Source: Pezizomycotina sp. ARF18 (Eukaryota; Ascomycota). Taken from it: a stretch of DNA of 64,000 bases. The notes beneath the pieces are model-generated. The model made no database searches. It was not told where the DNA came from and was given only the letters and a program-made list of their open reading frames with translations. This document shows positions 44,395-57,560 of this stretch, piece after piece. The position numbers and the translations under genes are program-made. Position 1 is the first letter of the stretch; every line of letters starts with the position of its first letter. Location of the stretch: assembly GCA_002224055.1 (NCBI GenBank), contig AZLU01000121.1:1-64000 (forward strand), in the 5' to 3' direction.

Positions 44395-47300
44395 TCTAAT
44401 GGATGTCAGATTAAAATAAATCCTAGCGCCAACATTATAAATTGTTCGAAGAGAGGTAAAAAGTGGCACGTTTCTTTGAGACGGGAGCATCGTGAGTTAT
44501 CTTTTTTAAAATTTCCCCAGCGTTTTTTTTTTTTTTTTTTTTTTGCCCTCGCCTCTTCCCTTTCCCGTACTTACACTGCATTGGGGAGCTGTCAGAAAAA
44601 AAAAAAAATTTTTTTTAGGTGAAAGATTTGTCTGCGTCCTGCATACGAGAAAATTAGATCGTGACATATAGGTCTAGCGCCCCTTGACACACGCAGAAAA
44701 GCTCTTGACGGAAGTTCGGTTGAACTGACTGATAATTGCAACGCGCACGCAATAATACTCTTCATTCGCTTGAGAGCTGTGTTGGCATCTGCCCGTTGGT
44801 TTCTCTCGATATATGTCATCAGTACATCTAGGAGCCATTGAAGCCCTTACAATTGAAAGGTATATTATTACATCTCACTGTTTCGCTCTTTCAAAAACAT
44901 TACTTACTAATAATACTTACTTTTGCCCATTATTATTCTGTCGATCAGCTCCTTCTCGGTGGCTTTTGGCTTTTCAGGCTTCTTGTTCGCGATAATTTTA
45001 GTGGTCTTGAAACTCGTTCCGATATATATTCGAGTTTTTTTTTTTTCGTTGCTCAACTCTGGGGTGAATTCACAGCTTCAGCTGCATTGCTTTTTTCTTG
45101 CTTCTTTCTGTCTCTTACTTGCTTTTTTTAGTCACTCTTTTTTGAGCTTGCAGGGGACTTTGAAAATTGCTAGTTTGCATCTCCTTCGCACTTCCGAAAT
45201 ATGGTATTATAACACCTCTTCCAAAACCCCTCCAAAATCGCAAAACAAAAACCACCACACCTCCGTTTTGGCCTTTTGAAAAACTAACAATTGTTATCTC
45301 CACCTTCGATGCCGGTGTGCTTTTCACTCATTAACAATGGAATGGTTTGAACAGGTAACTTCGAAATTCCCTCGCAGCGACAAGAAAATCTCGGGGAGAG
45401 GAGCGTGATCACCGACTTTGCAGCCAATTTTCTGAGTGCGTTGTTTCTTTGAACCATTTGCGTGAGCACATGGTAAAGGTGTGAAGATCTGACTCGCTAA
45501 AATTTCTTTTTGGAATTTTCCGTCTTATCTCTTGCTGCCTTCAGAGGCATTATATTTGATCCGAAAGTTCCTTTTACCGTTTTTGCTATGGGGAAAACCT
45601 ACAACCAACCCCCCACTTACACGAGCCATCTGGAAGGTGAAGCTAGCGGTCGAAGCGAGGAAGAAAATTATTCTTTTTCTTCTTGAACTTCACTCTCGAG
45701 TCTCCTGTATCAAGTTGTTCCAAAAGTGGAGCGTGGATGGGTTGAGGCATTTCTATGAGTTATAGATACGACCGACTGACAATTCTTCTTGTGATAGAAT
45801 GCAAATTGCGCGATTCTGCTCAGAAGCTTATCAGGTTGTATTTCGAAATTGGAATGTTCGGAGGTTCCTGAATATTCGATAAGTATGCCCCCTTGCTTTT
45901 GATACGAGCAATGCAGGCGGGTGACGATTTCAATTTTGGTGGTCGCTCTGAAATTTACAACCGCAGGTTATTTTTCAGTTTGAAACCCGTACAATCTTCC
46001 GACGGCTTTACCCAAAAACTTTAAAGCCACCTCAATTCTGAACTCCACTCACGATGTTACCAAACGGATGTGGAGCACACCCCTTCACTTCTGCTTACGA
46101 GAAAAAAGAAGGTTAGAAACGGGTTAGGAATGTCGTTGCGATTTCTCACGATCTTATTGGCAAACCTCTCTTCGGCTAATTCTTTTCTAAAAGTCAAGAA
46201 CCACACCACAAACGAACAATAGTGACCAAAATAGCATTCTTCTAGAAAAAGCCGCCGAATATGCATGGGTTGACTTTAAACACCAATCGCGAGCGCCCTC
46301 CAACCCCTTGCTCTCGGAGACGGCACGGGAAGAACGAAGAGCGATCGTTTTTTTGCAAATCACACTTCTAAGCTGCGCTGATAAACAATTTCATAACCAG
46401 GATGAAGCAGTATAAAAGTCTGCCTCGACGGCAAAAAATGATAGATAGGATAAATTGCGCGCCGCGCCTCGATGGCTTCCCAGATACTACTTACCGGCAT
46501 CCTCCCCGTCCGATAAGTGCAACCTGGGATTTCCACACGTCGAGAAGATATCGAAAATTCCAGCGATGCAACTCACCTGGACCGCTATCAAACAAAAGTT
46601 GCAAGAGCTTTGGCCTTCTTTCGCCTTCTTTTTCAAACCCCATGCAATGCCAGCAAGCGCAAGGAATCTGCTTCTTTTCCCCATGGGACTTTGGTATTAT
46701 CTCATTTTGTTGAAACGATTTCTAGCTGCCTTTACTATTAACCCATTTTTAAACCCGCATCCTTGCTGCCTGTGGAGTTGATTTTTTGCGTGCTCTAGGT
46801 AAACTGGCCAATCATCCATCAGCGCCCGTCTGGGAAGAGCTCCCTGGAAGTTCTTTTCCCACGACCTTTTTCATCCTTTCCACATTCCCCCCTTCCTTCT
46901 AGGACATGGTATGATAAATATTTGCCCTGCTTTTTTTTTTCGCGCGAACTTGGTAAACCTTTTCACCCTCCATTTCTAATCTCACCGGGGTCTAGAATAC
47001 TCTATATTATCGAGGAAACTTGAACACCAAGAGAGCGAGTTTCTTCGAATCCCGATGATAACTGACTTCAAGTATCTCCTTCTCGCTGTATTACGTACCA
47101 ACGTGAATAAAAGGATCCCACGTCAAAAGAAACTCATTCGCCCTAATATGCATATTACAGCAGCAGAATGCACGAAATTTCAAGCAGAGAGTTATAATAC
47201 AGCTTTGTTAATGAGCAAAATTCCGATATATCAAAGATATATCTTCACGGACATTGTTTTCCGGATATATGTGGGTAGTTGACCTATATATGCGCCAAAA

Positions 47301-50300
47301 TACCACACCTTATTGTTAAACAGCGCTCGTAACACGCACCCACACGGTTTCGTTTATCTACCTTTTATGCAACCCTTCGAAACTTTTCTAGTGAGAAGGT
47401 GTTCTACCTAGCAAGCTGCAAAAGATGGTAATCATTTCCTTTTGGCTGACGTTTGCATATAACTCACTTCGCCTTGGCGATTAGGTGTTAAGGCAGAGGA
47501 AAAAAACTCCCCGCACGCGGGAGGGGCATGGGTATCGCACTAGTACTCCTCAACCAAACGAAACTAATAGAAAGTGATATATTTATATAGGTGCGAAATC
47601 GAAGAGTATAGTGTGAATCTTTAAACGAGGTTTAAAAAATGATCGGCGTGGTACTGTTTCGCGAATTAAACCAATATATTACGACGGTGGCTGCTTGACA
47701 GAAGTGCTTTTACCCTTTTTTTTTTTTTTTTTTTTTCTTTTTTTGCGGATGTGTTTGGTAACGGTTATATGATGTTCGCTCTTTCTTCCTCAACGTTACG
47801 GCTGTGGCTTTAACTGCTTCGCCCTTTCTTAGGTGACCCGACTGAACGCTGAGAGACGTGTTGTCTTACCGCTAGCTCAGCTTCTCGGGTTGAGTGAGTG
47901 GTTGTTGACGACCCGATGATGTTCCTTGAGGCGGATTACGTACTACTCCCAAGCTACAAACCACGGCGCCAACACCCACCGATGCCTTCTAGGTTGTAGG
48001 TTGTAACTGTAAATGTTACCGAGCATCTCACATACATGAATACCTCTACGGTACAGTACAATCGATCGATAAGTATGCAAGTATTGATGCACGAGGTTTT
48101 GATTTGAGTGATTTTTTCGACCCTCCTGCTAGTTCCGTGTCCCTAAAATTTTCTATAATTGGAAACATTGGGATCGCGTTATTATATCGGCGTCTTGCGA
48201 AAGAGATACCAAGCACCAAATTAAAATAGATTGCTGAGAGAGATATTGGGGGGGGGGGCTAGACTGTTATTGGAGGCCTTGAAAAATGCTGAGCGTCTTG
48301 GAAGCTTGTATTTGTATGGTGGGTTATTGGCGGGGTAGTTGAGTAGCGATACGTCCCGGGCGGGATTTTTTTTAAAATTTTTTTTTATTTTTTCTTTTAG
48401 CCATACACACCATCCACACTATGAACGGGATACGCTAAAGTGGCTTGTAAGCACTACAAAGAACAAGAAACAGAATCCATGGAATATGCTACGGCGAGTC
48501 ATGGATTGCCCTAAACTAGCTTGCGTTTTTTTAGCCTCGTTTTTTCTACTTTTTTTTTTTCTTCTTTTCTGATGGTAAAGTGTAGAGAGTAAGATATGAG
48601 CCTGCATATGTAGAATACCGTGTAGGGATTAGTAGTACCAGTATCATTGCTGAGAAATTGCATTAGCTGGTTTTGAATACTAGAATTCCTCATGCGATTA
48701 TTTTTGCCTTTGCCAAGGATTTTTCCTTTTTTTTTTCTTTCGAATTATGGTATAGGGTTGAAGTTTTACGTGATGATATAGGGAAGGGAGCATGTGAAGA
48801 CGAGAGAGAGGTCGTGGATATAGCGCGATTTTATGAGGTGTTCTCAGCAATGAGAATTATAATATTATAAATCTTAATAGCAGCAAGCTCTGTAAAACGC
48901 GTCTATTCCAAGCTTATGGTTTCTATTGTACGCCCCGTTGACTAGATGTACTTTCCGAAGAAGCTCGCGCCATGGTATTTGGATAAGGGCTTCTGGCGAA
49001 ATAAGGATATTTTATTTGAACATAAGCATTTCTAGAGCGTTAGCCGACGTCTCTCTGCCCTAACTTGAGATATACAAATATATTTCGAACAATAATTCAT
49101 AACCTGAAAAGGGTTGAACGGAGGCGTTTATAGTTGACCCTGATTTTTATTTTAAGCCCATGTGTCTCTTACTTTGTATTTGCCTATTGTTTCCCAAATT
49201 AAGGGATATAGTGAGGTGACGTGAAACTTCCCCTGCCGAAAAGTGCCTCAAGAGTCGTTTTGGTCTGCTGGTCGTTTGAGAGGCGAGCTAGGGATCCCCA
49301 AGATACTGTGTAGTATATGTACGACAATTAACCCTGTAAAGTAGGTCGTGAAGACCATTAGCTTACCGGTATCTCGATTGAGCGTTATCAAACTATTCCT
49401 GAAGATAGAGAGTTTCGTATTCTAAGGCTAGCTAGCCTGCGCCGAAAAAAAAAATGAAAATAAAAACAAGATGGGAAACAAGTTTATGGGGAAAGATGAT
49501 ATGGCAGCTCCTGAGAGCTGCGGTCGAGATTACTAAGGAAATTCATCGGTTGGACGGCGCACCGAAATGAAAATTTATCTCATGCTTTCGTGGCTCCTGC
49601 TAGAGAGGGATAAAATACGTACAGCGTAGAGGGAAGCATGTGGACAGGGCAGTCTATTGAAGGCTCTTGGCGCTGTGGCCGATATCAATGATTATTATCT
49701 AGGCCTAGACTTACAAGTAGTAGTAATGCTTACCCTCTGCATTATTAGGGTTCTAAAATGAGGGAGCAATACCAATATTTTGATACTAATAATGGAAAAG
49801 AAGCTATAACAGTTGCTCAGGGGCATTTAAGGTTAGGAAGAAGAAGAAGAAGAAGAAGAAGGAGACTCATACTGAAGTGTAGACCCTTTAAAATCACGAA
49901 ACTCTTTACATGCATTATAAATATCTATCAACCCCAACTGAACAGTATTTGTACGACAAGGACAACAAAACTATCCCCCTCCAACCAGTTGCAAGGGAAT
50001 ACGGAAAGATAAGAGCAAGGGCATGGGATATAAGGCCTCTTGTATAAAAAATAAAACAAAAACACGACTCTTATGTAAAAAAAAAAAAATTCAAAGCCGA
50101 CTCCTACACAGGATCCAAAAAAGAAGAACGCATCTCGTCCCACCCCCACGACAAAAGATGAATAAATAAATACGCGAGCGTCGAAAGAAAGAAAAAAAAG
50201 AAAAGGAAGAACAAAACAAGAAAAAATAACAAGGAGGCAAGTATAAGGGAGGGAAAAAAGAAAAGTGGAAGTGAAATGACCAAAGACGACTCCAAAGGGA

Positions 50301-50407
50301 GAACAAAAGGATTATGAAAGCAAAAGGGCAGCGACGATGTATGATCTAGCGGAAAGCTCAACCCTCATCAGCAACCCCACTGGAGAACTCCGACATCTCT
50401 TTATCGC
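41998..50407. other. Gene-poor stretch rich in simple sequence
   Basis: No domain-bearing frame is visible over 8.4 kb. It contains an ATT microsatellite (about 44361-44393), T22 (44523-44544), T21 (47716-47736), G11 (48248-48258) and an AAG run (about 49838-49863). Several short open frames (43.3-43.7 kb plus, 44.8-45.3 kb plus, 45.5-45.8 kb plus, 46.4-46.8 kb plus) have no recognisable motif and skewed Phe/Leu/Lys content from T- and A-rich DNA. One or two could be exons of orphan genes, but I cannot support any. Confidence 0.4.
44361..44393 (+). repeat. ATT trinucleotide microsatellite
   Basis: About eleven uninterrupted ATT units. Confidence 0.9.
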
Positions 50408-51360
50408 TCAATTATCCGATATGAGATGAATCGTTCTTCTTCGTCGCTCCTTTCTTCGAAGCGTCGAGGAAAGGCGGACTGGCCGTCGAAAGGTGTCCAA
50501 AGTTGAAGCCGGAGCTTCGTCGGGGTATACAAGCTTGCGCTGCCCGTTCAGATCGGAAACGGCGTGAATATTGTTCATAGAAAGGTAGAATTTGACCAAG
50601 AATGCGCTCCCGACGAAAAGACCTGCCTGATAGTTCGATCTTTTTAATCTTCGGTTCCCGTAAAACATTCCCACAACGTCACCTTTTAAGGTCACTAGAG
50701 GCGATCCTGATAAGCCTGCAAGTCCCGCGAATGAGCAATTTCCGAAAGAACATGGCGAATCGTTGAAGTGATCAATTTGAGTAGACCACAGCATCACCGG
50801 CGATCGGCTAACATCCGGAAGGTATTGCGCTTTGGCCATTGTATCCGCTCGCGAAACCGACAGTATGATGGAAACAAGATTCCTCCCTCGCTTTTAGGAT
50901 AATGATATCTGTGTTTTTGTAGTACATCCGGACTGGGGTATATTCCGTCAAACCGCTCTTAGCCTTGTCCGCGAGTTACCGTCGTCAACGTTCGCGAAAC
51001 AGGCATAATACTCCCATTCTCCTCCTCCCTCCAATACCTCTACAGCTTCCTCCTCCGAACCGATAAATCCGCTTCCCATTCGACAGCACTTAGAGTTGGG
51101 TTTCAAAACCGTCCTAGTAGTAAACAGAAGGTCCTCTCTGAACGCAAAAGCCGAAAAAAGAATGTCTGGTCCCGTTGAAATAATGTTTTACGGTAACCGT
51201 ACCGTCCTCTTCCACCCACTAATTTTCAAGCGAAGTACACATGAACGCAACGATCGGAGGTCGCTTTTTTGTGGTCCGTGCGGGAGAGGTAGTCGCCAAG
51301 AGAGCGGAGAGCGGCCAACCTGTTGGTATCTGCGTCAGCCCCCTTATGGCTGAGGCAGGG
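50408..51360 (-). CDS. Trypsin-like (S1 fold) serine protease-domain protein
   Basis: The clearest part is a 143-codon minus-strand open stretch (50408-50839). It contains SFAGLAGLSGSPLV, the GxSGSP context of the catalytic serine (Ser codon near 50702-50704), followed by VTLKGDVVGMFYGN, the strand that follows the nucleophile in chymotrypsin-fold enzymes. Upstream, in another frame, NTDIIILKAR near 50910 resembles the DIAIL strand that carries the catalytic Asp. Farther upstream come GSGFIGSEEEAVEVLEGGGE and LLFTTRTVLKP near 51120. I could not place the catalytic His with confidence. The basic tail ends RRRTIHLISDN. No signal peptide seen. It could be a fungal trypsin-like peptidase-domain orphan; a different origin for the gene cannot be excluded. 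Coding-like sequence may extend to about 51590. Confidence 0.55.
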
Positions 51361-51599
51361 AACAGGTTTTGGCCTCGATGGGGACATTTGTGTGCTGGAT
51401 GGAAATCGGGGTTTCGGTGGCGAAGGAGATGGTTCGAAGACCGACTAGAAACGGATAATGAGAGAAGGGACTCCCGGCTGAGAGAGGATAGAGGTTTGTG
51501 CAGAGCTGTTGGCCGTTACTCGCTGAGGTCCGAGCCCGGCCGGGATCTCAGATACTTTCGAGCTTGCGGTATTTTAAGGGAAAAGGGATAGAGGTGTGA

Positions 51600-52088
51600 A
51601 GTAATGAGAAAGGATATGAAGCCTGAGAGCCGGGAAAGGCAAAAGAGCAAAATGATAAAGGGAGAGCTAAGGGATAAGAACTTTAAGAGAAAGAAAGGAA
51701 AAAAGAGGATGGGAGAATAAAACAAAGGAAAATTTGAAAGGTTAACAATTAATTGTTGTCTTAAGGCGCCCAAGAACTTTATTCAGCATATTGTATAAAT
51801 ACTATGTATGCTTCCGCCGCAAATCTGGAGAGCAGTGACGTCGTCGAGTCTCCCTGCTGATTTAGCTGAAACGTATCTCGATACCGGTCACAAGGGCAGG
51901 GCGAAGTAGTCCCGTACGGAAAACACACGTAACTCTAGTTCTCCTTTCGTCAATCTAGCGCAGTCCTTAAGTAAATGGGCACTCTCAGTCTTAACTATTG
52001 CTTTCAGGGGGTCCTTTTGACAAAAACGGAAAAAAAAGAAAGAGAGAGAGAGGGAAGAGAGAGAGAGAGAAGAGAGAGAGAAGAGAGA

Positions 52089-52119
<31 letters not shown>

Positions 52120-52850
52120 CCAGGAAGAAGCCATATTACTGTAAGTAAGCATCGCGCTGTCTTTATAGAACGCTGTGGAGGTTGCTATCAAGGCAATTGC
52201 GGTGAGATAGGGCCCGTATTATTGTTACCGAACTCGATCCATAGATGTGGTTTGTTCATTGCGAGGTGAGATCGTAAATGCAGGCCCATGCATACCGCAG
52301 CGATTTTTTTGAGGAAAAAAGACGAAAATACGGTACTCAGACTTTAACGCATAGAGGTAGACGGTCAATTGGTCTTATCTCTCTTCGCAAGGTCTAGCTT
52401 GCGCAAGGGTACGGTATCGTACAAGATCTTGTATCATTCTCACGGGCTACTGCTACCCAAGCTTCTCAATCAAGTCCCCGGGATTGTTGCTCCGTCTCTT
52501 TCTTTTCTTCGTTCTAGTATTTTTTTCCCGTTTTCTTTCCCGCCTTTGTTTATCCCATAATCGTAACAATTTCATCAGTTGCAAGTTTTTCGTATTCAAC
52601 AATCCGGTACGCCTAATATTATACAGAGGTTTCAAAAGCAATACGCGGTGCCTACGATGCAAGAGCGAGGAATGAGTTTTATATGTACAATGAGAATATG
52701 ACTATATTTTTTTTTTTTTTTTTTACAAAAGAAAAAACTATTATTGGAAGAAACCTGGAGCCATGCGCTTTAACAGACGAAGGAGCGTAAAATACGGTGG
52801 GGGATTCTCAATTACAATTATAAGTTATCGCGATAATACTGCGACCAGTT
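51600..52850. other. Intergenic, purine-tract-rich
   Basis: Includes an 80-base GA-rich tract (52040-52119, GA and GAA units) and T18 (52707-52724). Short open frames on the complementary pyrimidine strand of the GA tract are Leu/Ser/Phe low-complexity artefacts. No gene supported. Confidence 0.45.
52040..52119 (+). repeat. GA-rich simple repeat
   Basis: Imperfect GA/GAA purine tract of about 80 bases. It could adopt triplex-like structure; no gene is associated. Confidence 0.85.
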
Positions 52851-52851
52851 C

Positions 52852-53760
52852 TCACTCAGGCTCTGATAGAGGGAAACCTGGGAGATGCCTGGCCCCTTTA
52901 GTCCCTGGGCTCCAATCCAAGGGCGGCCTATGTTTCAAGTGTGGGGCGCTAGTTCGGCTGTCAGTTTCATTTTTCTCACCCCCCTCAGACGCGGAGACGG
53001 AAGCATCCTTAGGGGGCTTTTTCCTGCTTTTAGTATCTAGCTGCTTCGCCTTCCGCGACTGTTGGGGCGGCGGCGGCGGCTCCCTGCGGTCGCTCACCGT
53101 CCTAAATACCGGCGGGAGGACGACTTCGGGTCTGTTTCGGGCATAGGATACCGAACGCCACCGGCGCCTTTCCGGTATTCTTATCCCACTCGTCCAATTC
53201 TATATTCTTCCGCTCCTCTTCTTTAATCTGCTTCTCTTTGATCCGCGTCTCTTTAATCTGCTTCGTCGCAGATTTCTCCGCTGGTCTTTGAGCTGCTTTA
53301 TCCTCGCCATTTGTTCCTTATCCGTCCCATGACTTCTACGAGGGTGGGGCCGTAGATGTCCGGGTCCGGGTCCATTTCCACTTTTTGGAAGTTGTAGAAG
53401 AATGCCTGCTTTTGTGGTACTAGCTGTATTTTTGGTGCGTCTGTTTCGCTTCTTCCGCTTCCGTAGAGGAGGAGGAGGAGCAGGAGGAGGAGGATGCGTT
53501 CGTGTTGTCGCCGTTGTCGTCTTTATTGCTGGGACCGGCGTGCTTTAGCGGTGGCCGCTTATGCGTCTTGTTGTTGGGGTCTGGTGAGTGATTGATGACG
53601 ATGGGACTCCGAGTCCAGGTTGAATGCTCCGAGCAGCGCGAAGCGGCGTGCGAAGCAAACCCGGCCCGCCGCGCAACCGTTGGACAGCGCATTGTGTGTC
53701 GTAGGAGGGAAAGAACGAGCTTGGTAGGAGAGGGGAGTTCATTGCTTCGAGTGCAAGCAC
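52852..53760 (-). CDS. Disordered Lys/Ser/Pro-rich hypothetical protein
   Basis: Coding potential runs through three frames on the minus strand. The upstream part holds ARRAGFASHAASRCSEHS and then NTNASSSSCSSSSSTEAEE, partly encoded by a GGA/GAG (antisense) repeat. A shorter ordered-looking piece follows: QAFFYNFQKVEMDPDPDIYG with PTLVEVMG. A long basic/acidic helix comes next (ATKQIKETRIKEKQIKEEER, KNIELDEWDKNTGKAPVAFG). The tail is DRREPPPPPQQSRKAKQLDT with HLKHRPPLDWSPGTKGARHL, ending FPLSEPE at 52852. The Lys/Glu helix resembles that of ribosome-biogenesis or chromatin factors in composition only. No family recognised. At least two slips link the frames. Confidence 0.5.
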
Positions 53761-55315
53761 ACTAAGGCGTTACATGTTCCGGGAATGATGGAAGGAGAGG
53801 AGAATTGATGCCTGGGAGTGGGGATTGTGAGAGGTCGAGAGCTGTTGTAAAATTTTCATTCTTCAACCTCTGAGGCGGTTAAAAATATTTAGCGGCAAAA
53901 AGAAAACCGAATATGCACGCCTTTTTAACAGCACGGCCCGCGTCTTGGCATTATCGCAACACCAAGGTAAAATGTTCGCGATGTGATGGACATGCGACGA
54001 GGTTCCTAGATATCTTGGGAAAATATTAGCAGACTGCTTAGAGAATGTTGTGGAGGAGCTAAGGAAGCCAATCGGAACTGAATGATGCTATTTAAGTGGC
54101 GGGGCTATGTACTTCGGGGCCTTTCAAGTTCCTGGTGTGAAAAACCACTTGGCTGCAATCCATGTCATGCACGTCGTGAAGGAAAGAAGTGGATTCTCAA
54201 ACCATATCTCCAGACGGTATTACTTACATAGTTCGAATCGTACTAGTTAGGAGATTTGAATGATCTGTTCTGCCAGTCGCGTAGTTCCAGCTCAATCCAC
54301 CTCATGCCTGGCCCTACGAAAATCCTAGTCCCACCTCCCGGATTCTAACCTTCCGGTTAAAAAAAGTGAAATGTCAGATAAGGAGATCCCAACCCGCATT
54401 ACCGAGCAATCTTGATAGCTTTTCGAGGCCTGATGACCACGGGATTCGATTTCTGGGGTTCTTTTTGCCTGAAGTTGTACTTTGCTCCGTATCGTGGTGC
54501 CTGTCGTGGAAAAACAACTAGTTCCCACGGAACCCTGACGGAACTCTGCGATTTAGTGAAATGGACCAACGAAGGTGTTCCCAACATACTCTCCTAGAAC
54601 AAGGTAACAACATGATTTAATCCCCCTTGCGCAGCAGACTTGAATTCTACTTTTCATTTCGCCCGGAGCTGTGGTTTTGTCCGCCCTAAGATCAGAGCTT
54701 GAGGTTTCACTATATCTGTTGAGTCTCGTCCCATGTTTTGCGAAATATACCTGACACGGTGTTCCCCAACCTACTTCGCCAGAGAAAATTGATAGCAATG
54801 CTCGATTCGCCCAAGTTCCCCGGATCGAATGGTATAGCAATCATCTTGAGATGGCTTTTGGTCCACCGTCAGAATCCACTTTCGTGAACGCCCAGACTGC
54901 TATGAGGGTGAGCAGGACCACGAACCGCCACAACCCATACCTCCAATGTTCTTGCAGACATTGTTTTAATCACCTGACCTTGACTCAATGAGACATAATC
55001 TTATTGTGGAATTCTATAAATTATTCTGCAACTCAAAATGGGAAGTCGCCGACATCAACCATATAAAAATAAAAATAAGTTGCAGTAGTATTTTGATATA
55101 TATAGCTTTTATTTTGAGGGCCTATTGTTTGAGGATGGTGGCTCCTCTTTCTCTTCTCTGTCCACACCCGCAAGCCACCGACAGGGAGATAAAGATCATC
55201 TCCAGCAGATAGAAGCGCCTCGTGAACGGCTCGTACTCCCAGTTCTCTCTCATATCTTTTCTCTCCTTACCAACAACCTATACCTAAGGCAAGACGACGA
55301 AACGGATAACCGACC
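53761..55315. other. Intergenic upstream of the paralogous pair
   Basis: Open frames at 54.40-54.84 kb overlap on both strands with no recognisable motif. Nothing supported. The last 200 bases should contain the first paralog's promoter and leader. Confidence 0.4.
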
Positions 55316-56389
55316 ATGGAGGACAGCCAAGTCACCGGCCTGAAGCGTTGCCACTCCGCCTCCCCCCCTCCACCATCGACCCCTCCGTCGACCCCCCCGC
55401 CGCAAAAAGTTCCGCATCTCGAGTCCTCATCACCGGAAACACGTCCGCCAAGGTTTCTCTTCCCCCCTTGCGTCTCCGACTGCGAACCGTCTGCCGGCGA
55501 AAAGACCGACGCCGAGATCATCCAGGAAGGCTTCGAAGGTTCCTGGCTCAAGTTCCTCTGCCACTTCGCCTCAAGCCCAACCCCGAGGGTTACGCGAAGG
55601 GAAAAGGATTCTGAAGGCTTTGAGGGAGATCGATAGGGTTCATAATACGAAGTGGAACGTTTTTGGGTACGTATGCATCTTTTCCTTGTTAACTTGATCG
55701 CTTTGTTTTTTCTCTTCCTTTTTGAATGAAGACGGTAGCTAACGGCGATGCTTATAGTGGACTGTTCATGGTAGGATTATCTCATCGTAGCTCGATGTCA
55801 ATGATATACCTTTCAACTAACGCACATGCAGATTCAGATGACCGCACCCCTCTCGTCGCAACGGGTTGACCCGCAGATCTAGAAGCCCGAGCGTTCATCC
55901 TGCCTCTAGCGAACCTAGCAGGAGCTCTAGTGTTCCGCTTCTTCTCCACCCGGAGCCGGTAATAACTCCAGGAGTTCCAGCGTTCCTGCCTCGGACTCCA
56001 GCGAAGGCAGCAATAGGTTCAGGAGCTCGAGCATCCGTTCTTCGGGAAGCGGCCGCGGCTATAGGCGATCGAGCCCCAATCATGGAAATGTTATCGTCAT
56101 CAGCAGCCAGGAAGATGCCGACGAAGAAAGTGGCAGCGACTACAGCCAGGAGAGTTTCGATCAGGAGAGGAACAGCTCTGGCGATGAAAATCATTGCTTC
56201 GATGAGCAGGGCGAGGACTACTACAACAAAGCTGACGGCAACGAGGAGTACCGCCAGATTACTAATGACGAGTCCGATGGAGAGAATACCAACAGCGATG
56301 CTGACGACTCGGGATATATTGCGGATAGCAGCAGCCTTCACCTTGATATCTACGATATTGAGAACCCGGACGACGATAATGAGGAGTAG
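55316..56389 (+). CDS. Paralog A: conserved N-terminal module plus acidic disordered tail
   Basis: Exons 55316-55666, 55758-55770 (a 13-nt microexon) and 55832-56389; introns GTACGT..TAG and GTAGGA..CAG. Begins MEDSQVTGLKRCHSASPPPP, then a Pro-rich stretch. The module shared with the downstream gene is KTDAEIIQEGFEGSWLKFL, then LKPNPEGYAKGKRILKALRE and IDRVHNTKWNVFG at the splice. The microexon gives G-L-F-M, joined to IQMTAPLSSQ. The tail is Ser/Arg-rich (NRFRSSSIRSSGSGRGYRRS) then very acidic (SQEDADEESGSDYSQESFDQ ... IYDIENPDDDNEE, TAG at 56387-56389). Exonic slips occur near 55570 and in 55870-55960. The antisense and +1 hydrophobic/Ala-rich frames over the tail are shadows. No known family, no signal peptide and no membrane segment; likely soluble or nuclear, by inference. 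Confidence 0.68.
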
Positions 56390-57560
56390 GGAATGATGAT
56401 TTTAAAAACGCAAGTGTTTCTTGAAGAATCTTCTTTCGGAGTTTTTTTATTGTATGGTTACATTGTTTTATGGTCTTCCGTTCCTTGTTTGGTATGACTT
56501 GGATTGGCGTTACGATGCCGATTTCAAAAGTGACTCATATATGGTGGTCTTATTTTTCATTTCCCTTTCCAACCCTTCTTTCATGCTTTATTACTACAGA
56601 CCGCCCCCAAGAGATTCCGTTTTTGTGTGTTTGATTCGAATTCCGTTGCCTTCATGCCTATTTTCTCCCAGAGAAGACCAAATATTCAAGTCGTTTTCCT
56701 GTATTAAGTATTATCACGATATTGTAATTCTCCGTGCTAGAGGAGTATAAAACTGCTGTAACAATCCAAAGTAGTCTTTCTGTCCTAATTCTGCACTCCT
56801 TCCCATCCCTGTGAACTATTTCTATTCTGGGTACAGGGTTTAAATTTGAATATCCTAGTAAGTTTAAGGGTACTAGCGAGAAAAGGACGACGATGTAGTA
56901 TTCTAGAACGACAGGAACGACACGCCTCCAAGGGTGCATTGCCCAACCTGGTTAGCGGAACGAACATTAATGGATAGTTAAATTTTTACCTAACAAAAAT
57001 TTTTTCCTTTACTGGGGTTCAACTCAGCTCAAATTTCTTCTGAAAGCTTCAATTTTTCCTATGGAAATGTGACCAAGCTTGAGTTGAGTATCACTGCTAC
57101 TGGTGGTTAACCGAAAATTTTCAACCTCGCCGGTGGAAGATCAGCGAAGCATTTATTATTCAATAAGTGCTTCTTTAATTATCAGCACTTATGAGACCCT
57201 TGGCTCTTCAGGGCCAAAAATTTTCTTATCTTCCTCAGACTTCTTAGAGAAACCTCTCTGTTCACACAACCACATTGGAGTAAATCTCAACTATAAGAGA
57301 TTCACTTTTAAAACAGGCACAAATTGGTTGTAGATTAAGAAGAGGAAAGAAGAGAGATAATCGAAAACGGTAGTAGAAGTCGGGTAATTCTTTCGATATA
57401 CACAAGTTCATGGTGTTATATACCAAGTTATCCATCTAATTTAAAGAGTTCGGATCCTCCCCCTTCTACTACATCTTCTTTGAACTCTTCATAATCCTTA
57501 CAAGTTAAAGTACCTAACATACCCCATCCCCTCCAGCTCCCCTCTAACGACACAACAACA
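56390..57560. other. Spacer between the two paralogs
   Basis: About 1.2 kb of T-rich then mixed sequence. Short open frames on both strands without motifs. Likely holds the 3' UTR of paralog A and the promoter of paralog B. Confidence 0.45.

Noticed and set aside
51991-52191. Leu/Ser/Phe-rich minus-strand frame
   Set aside because: Product of the GA-rich simple repeat.
54325-54840. Minus-strand frames at 54.3-54.8 kb as a gene
   Set aside because: Both strands are equally open, no motif or splice pattern is visible, and composition is neutral.
55866-56396. 176-codon plus-strand Ala/Thr/Met-rich frame and its antisense partner
   Set aside because: The +1 frame gives the coherent Ser/Asp/Glu-rich tail with a natural stop at 56387-56389; the Ala/Thr frame is its out-of-frame reading.
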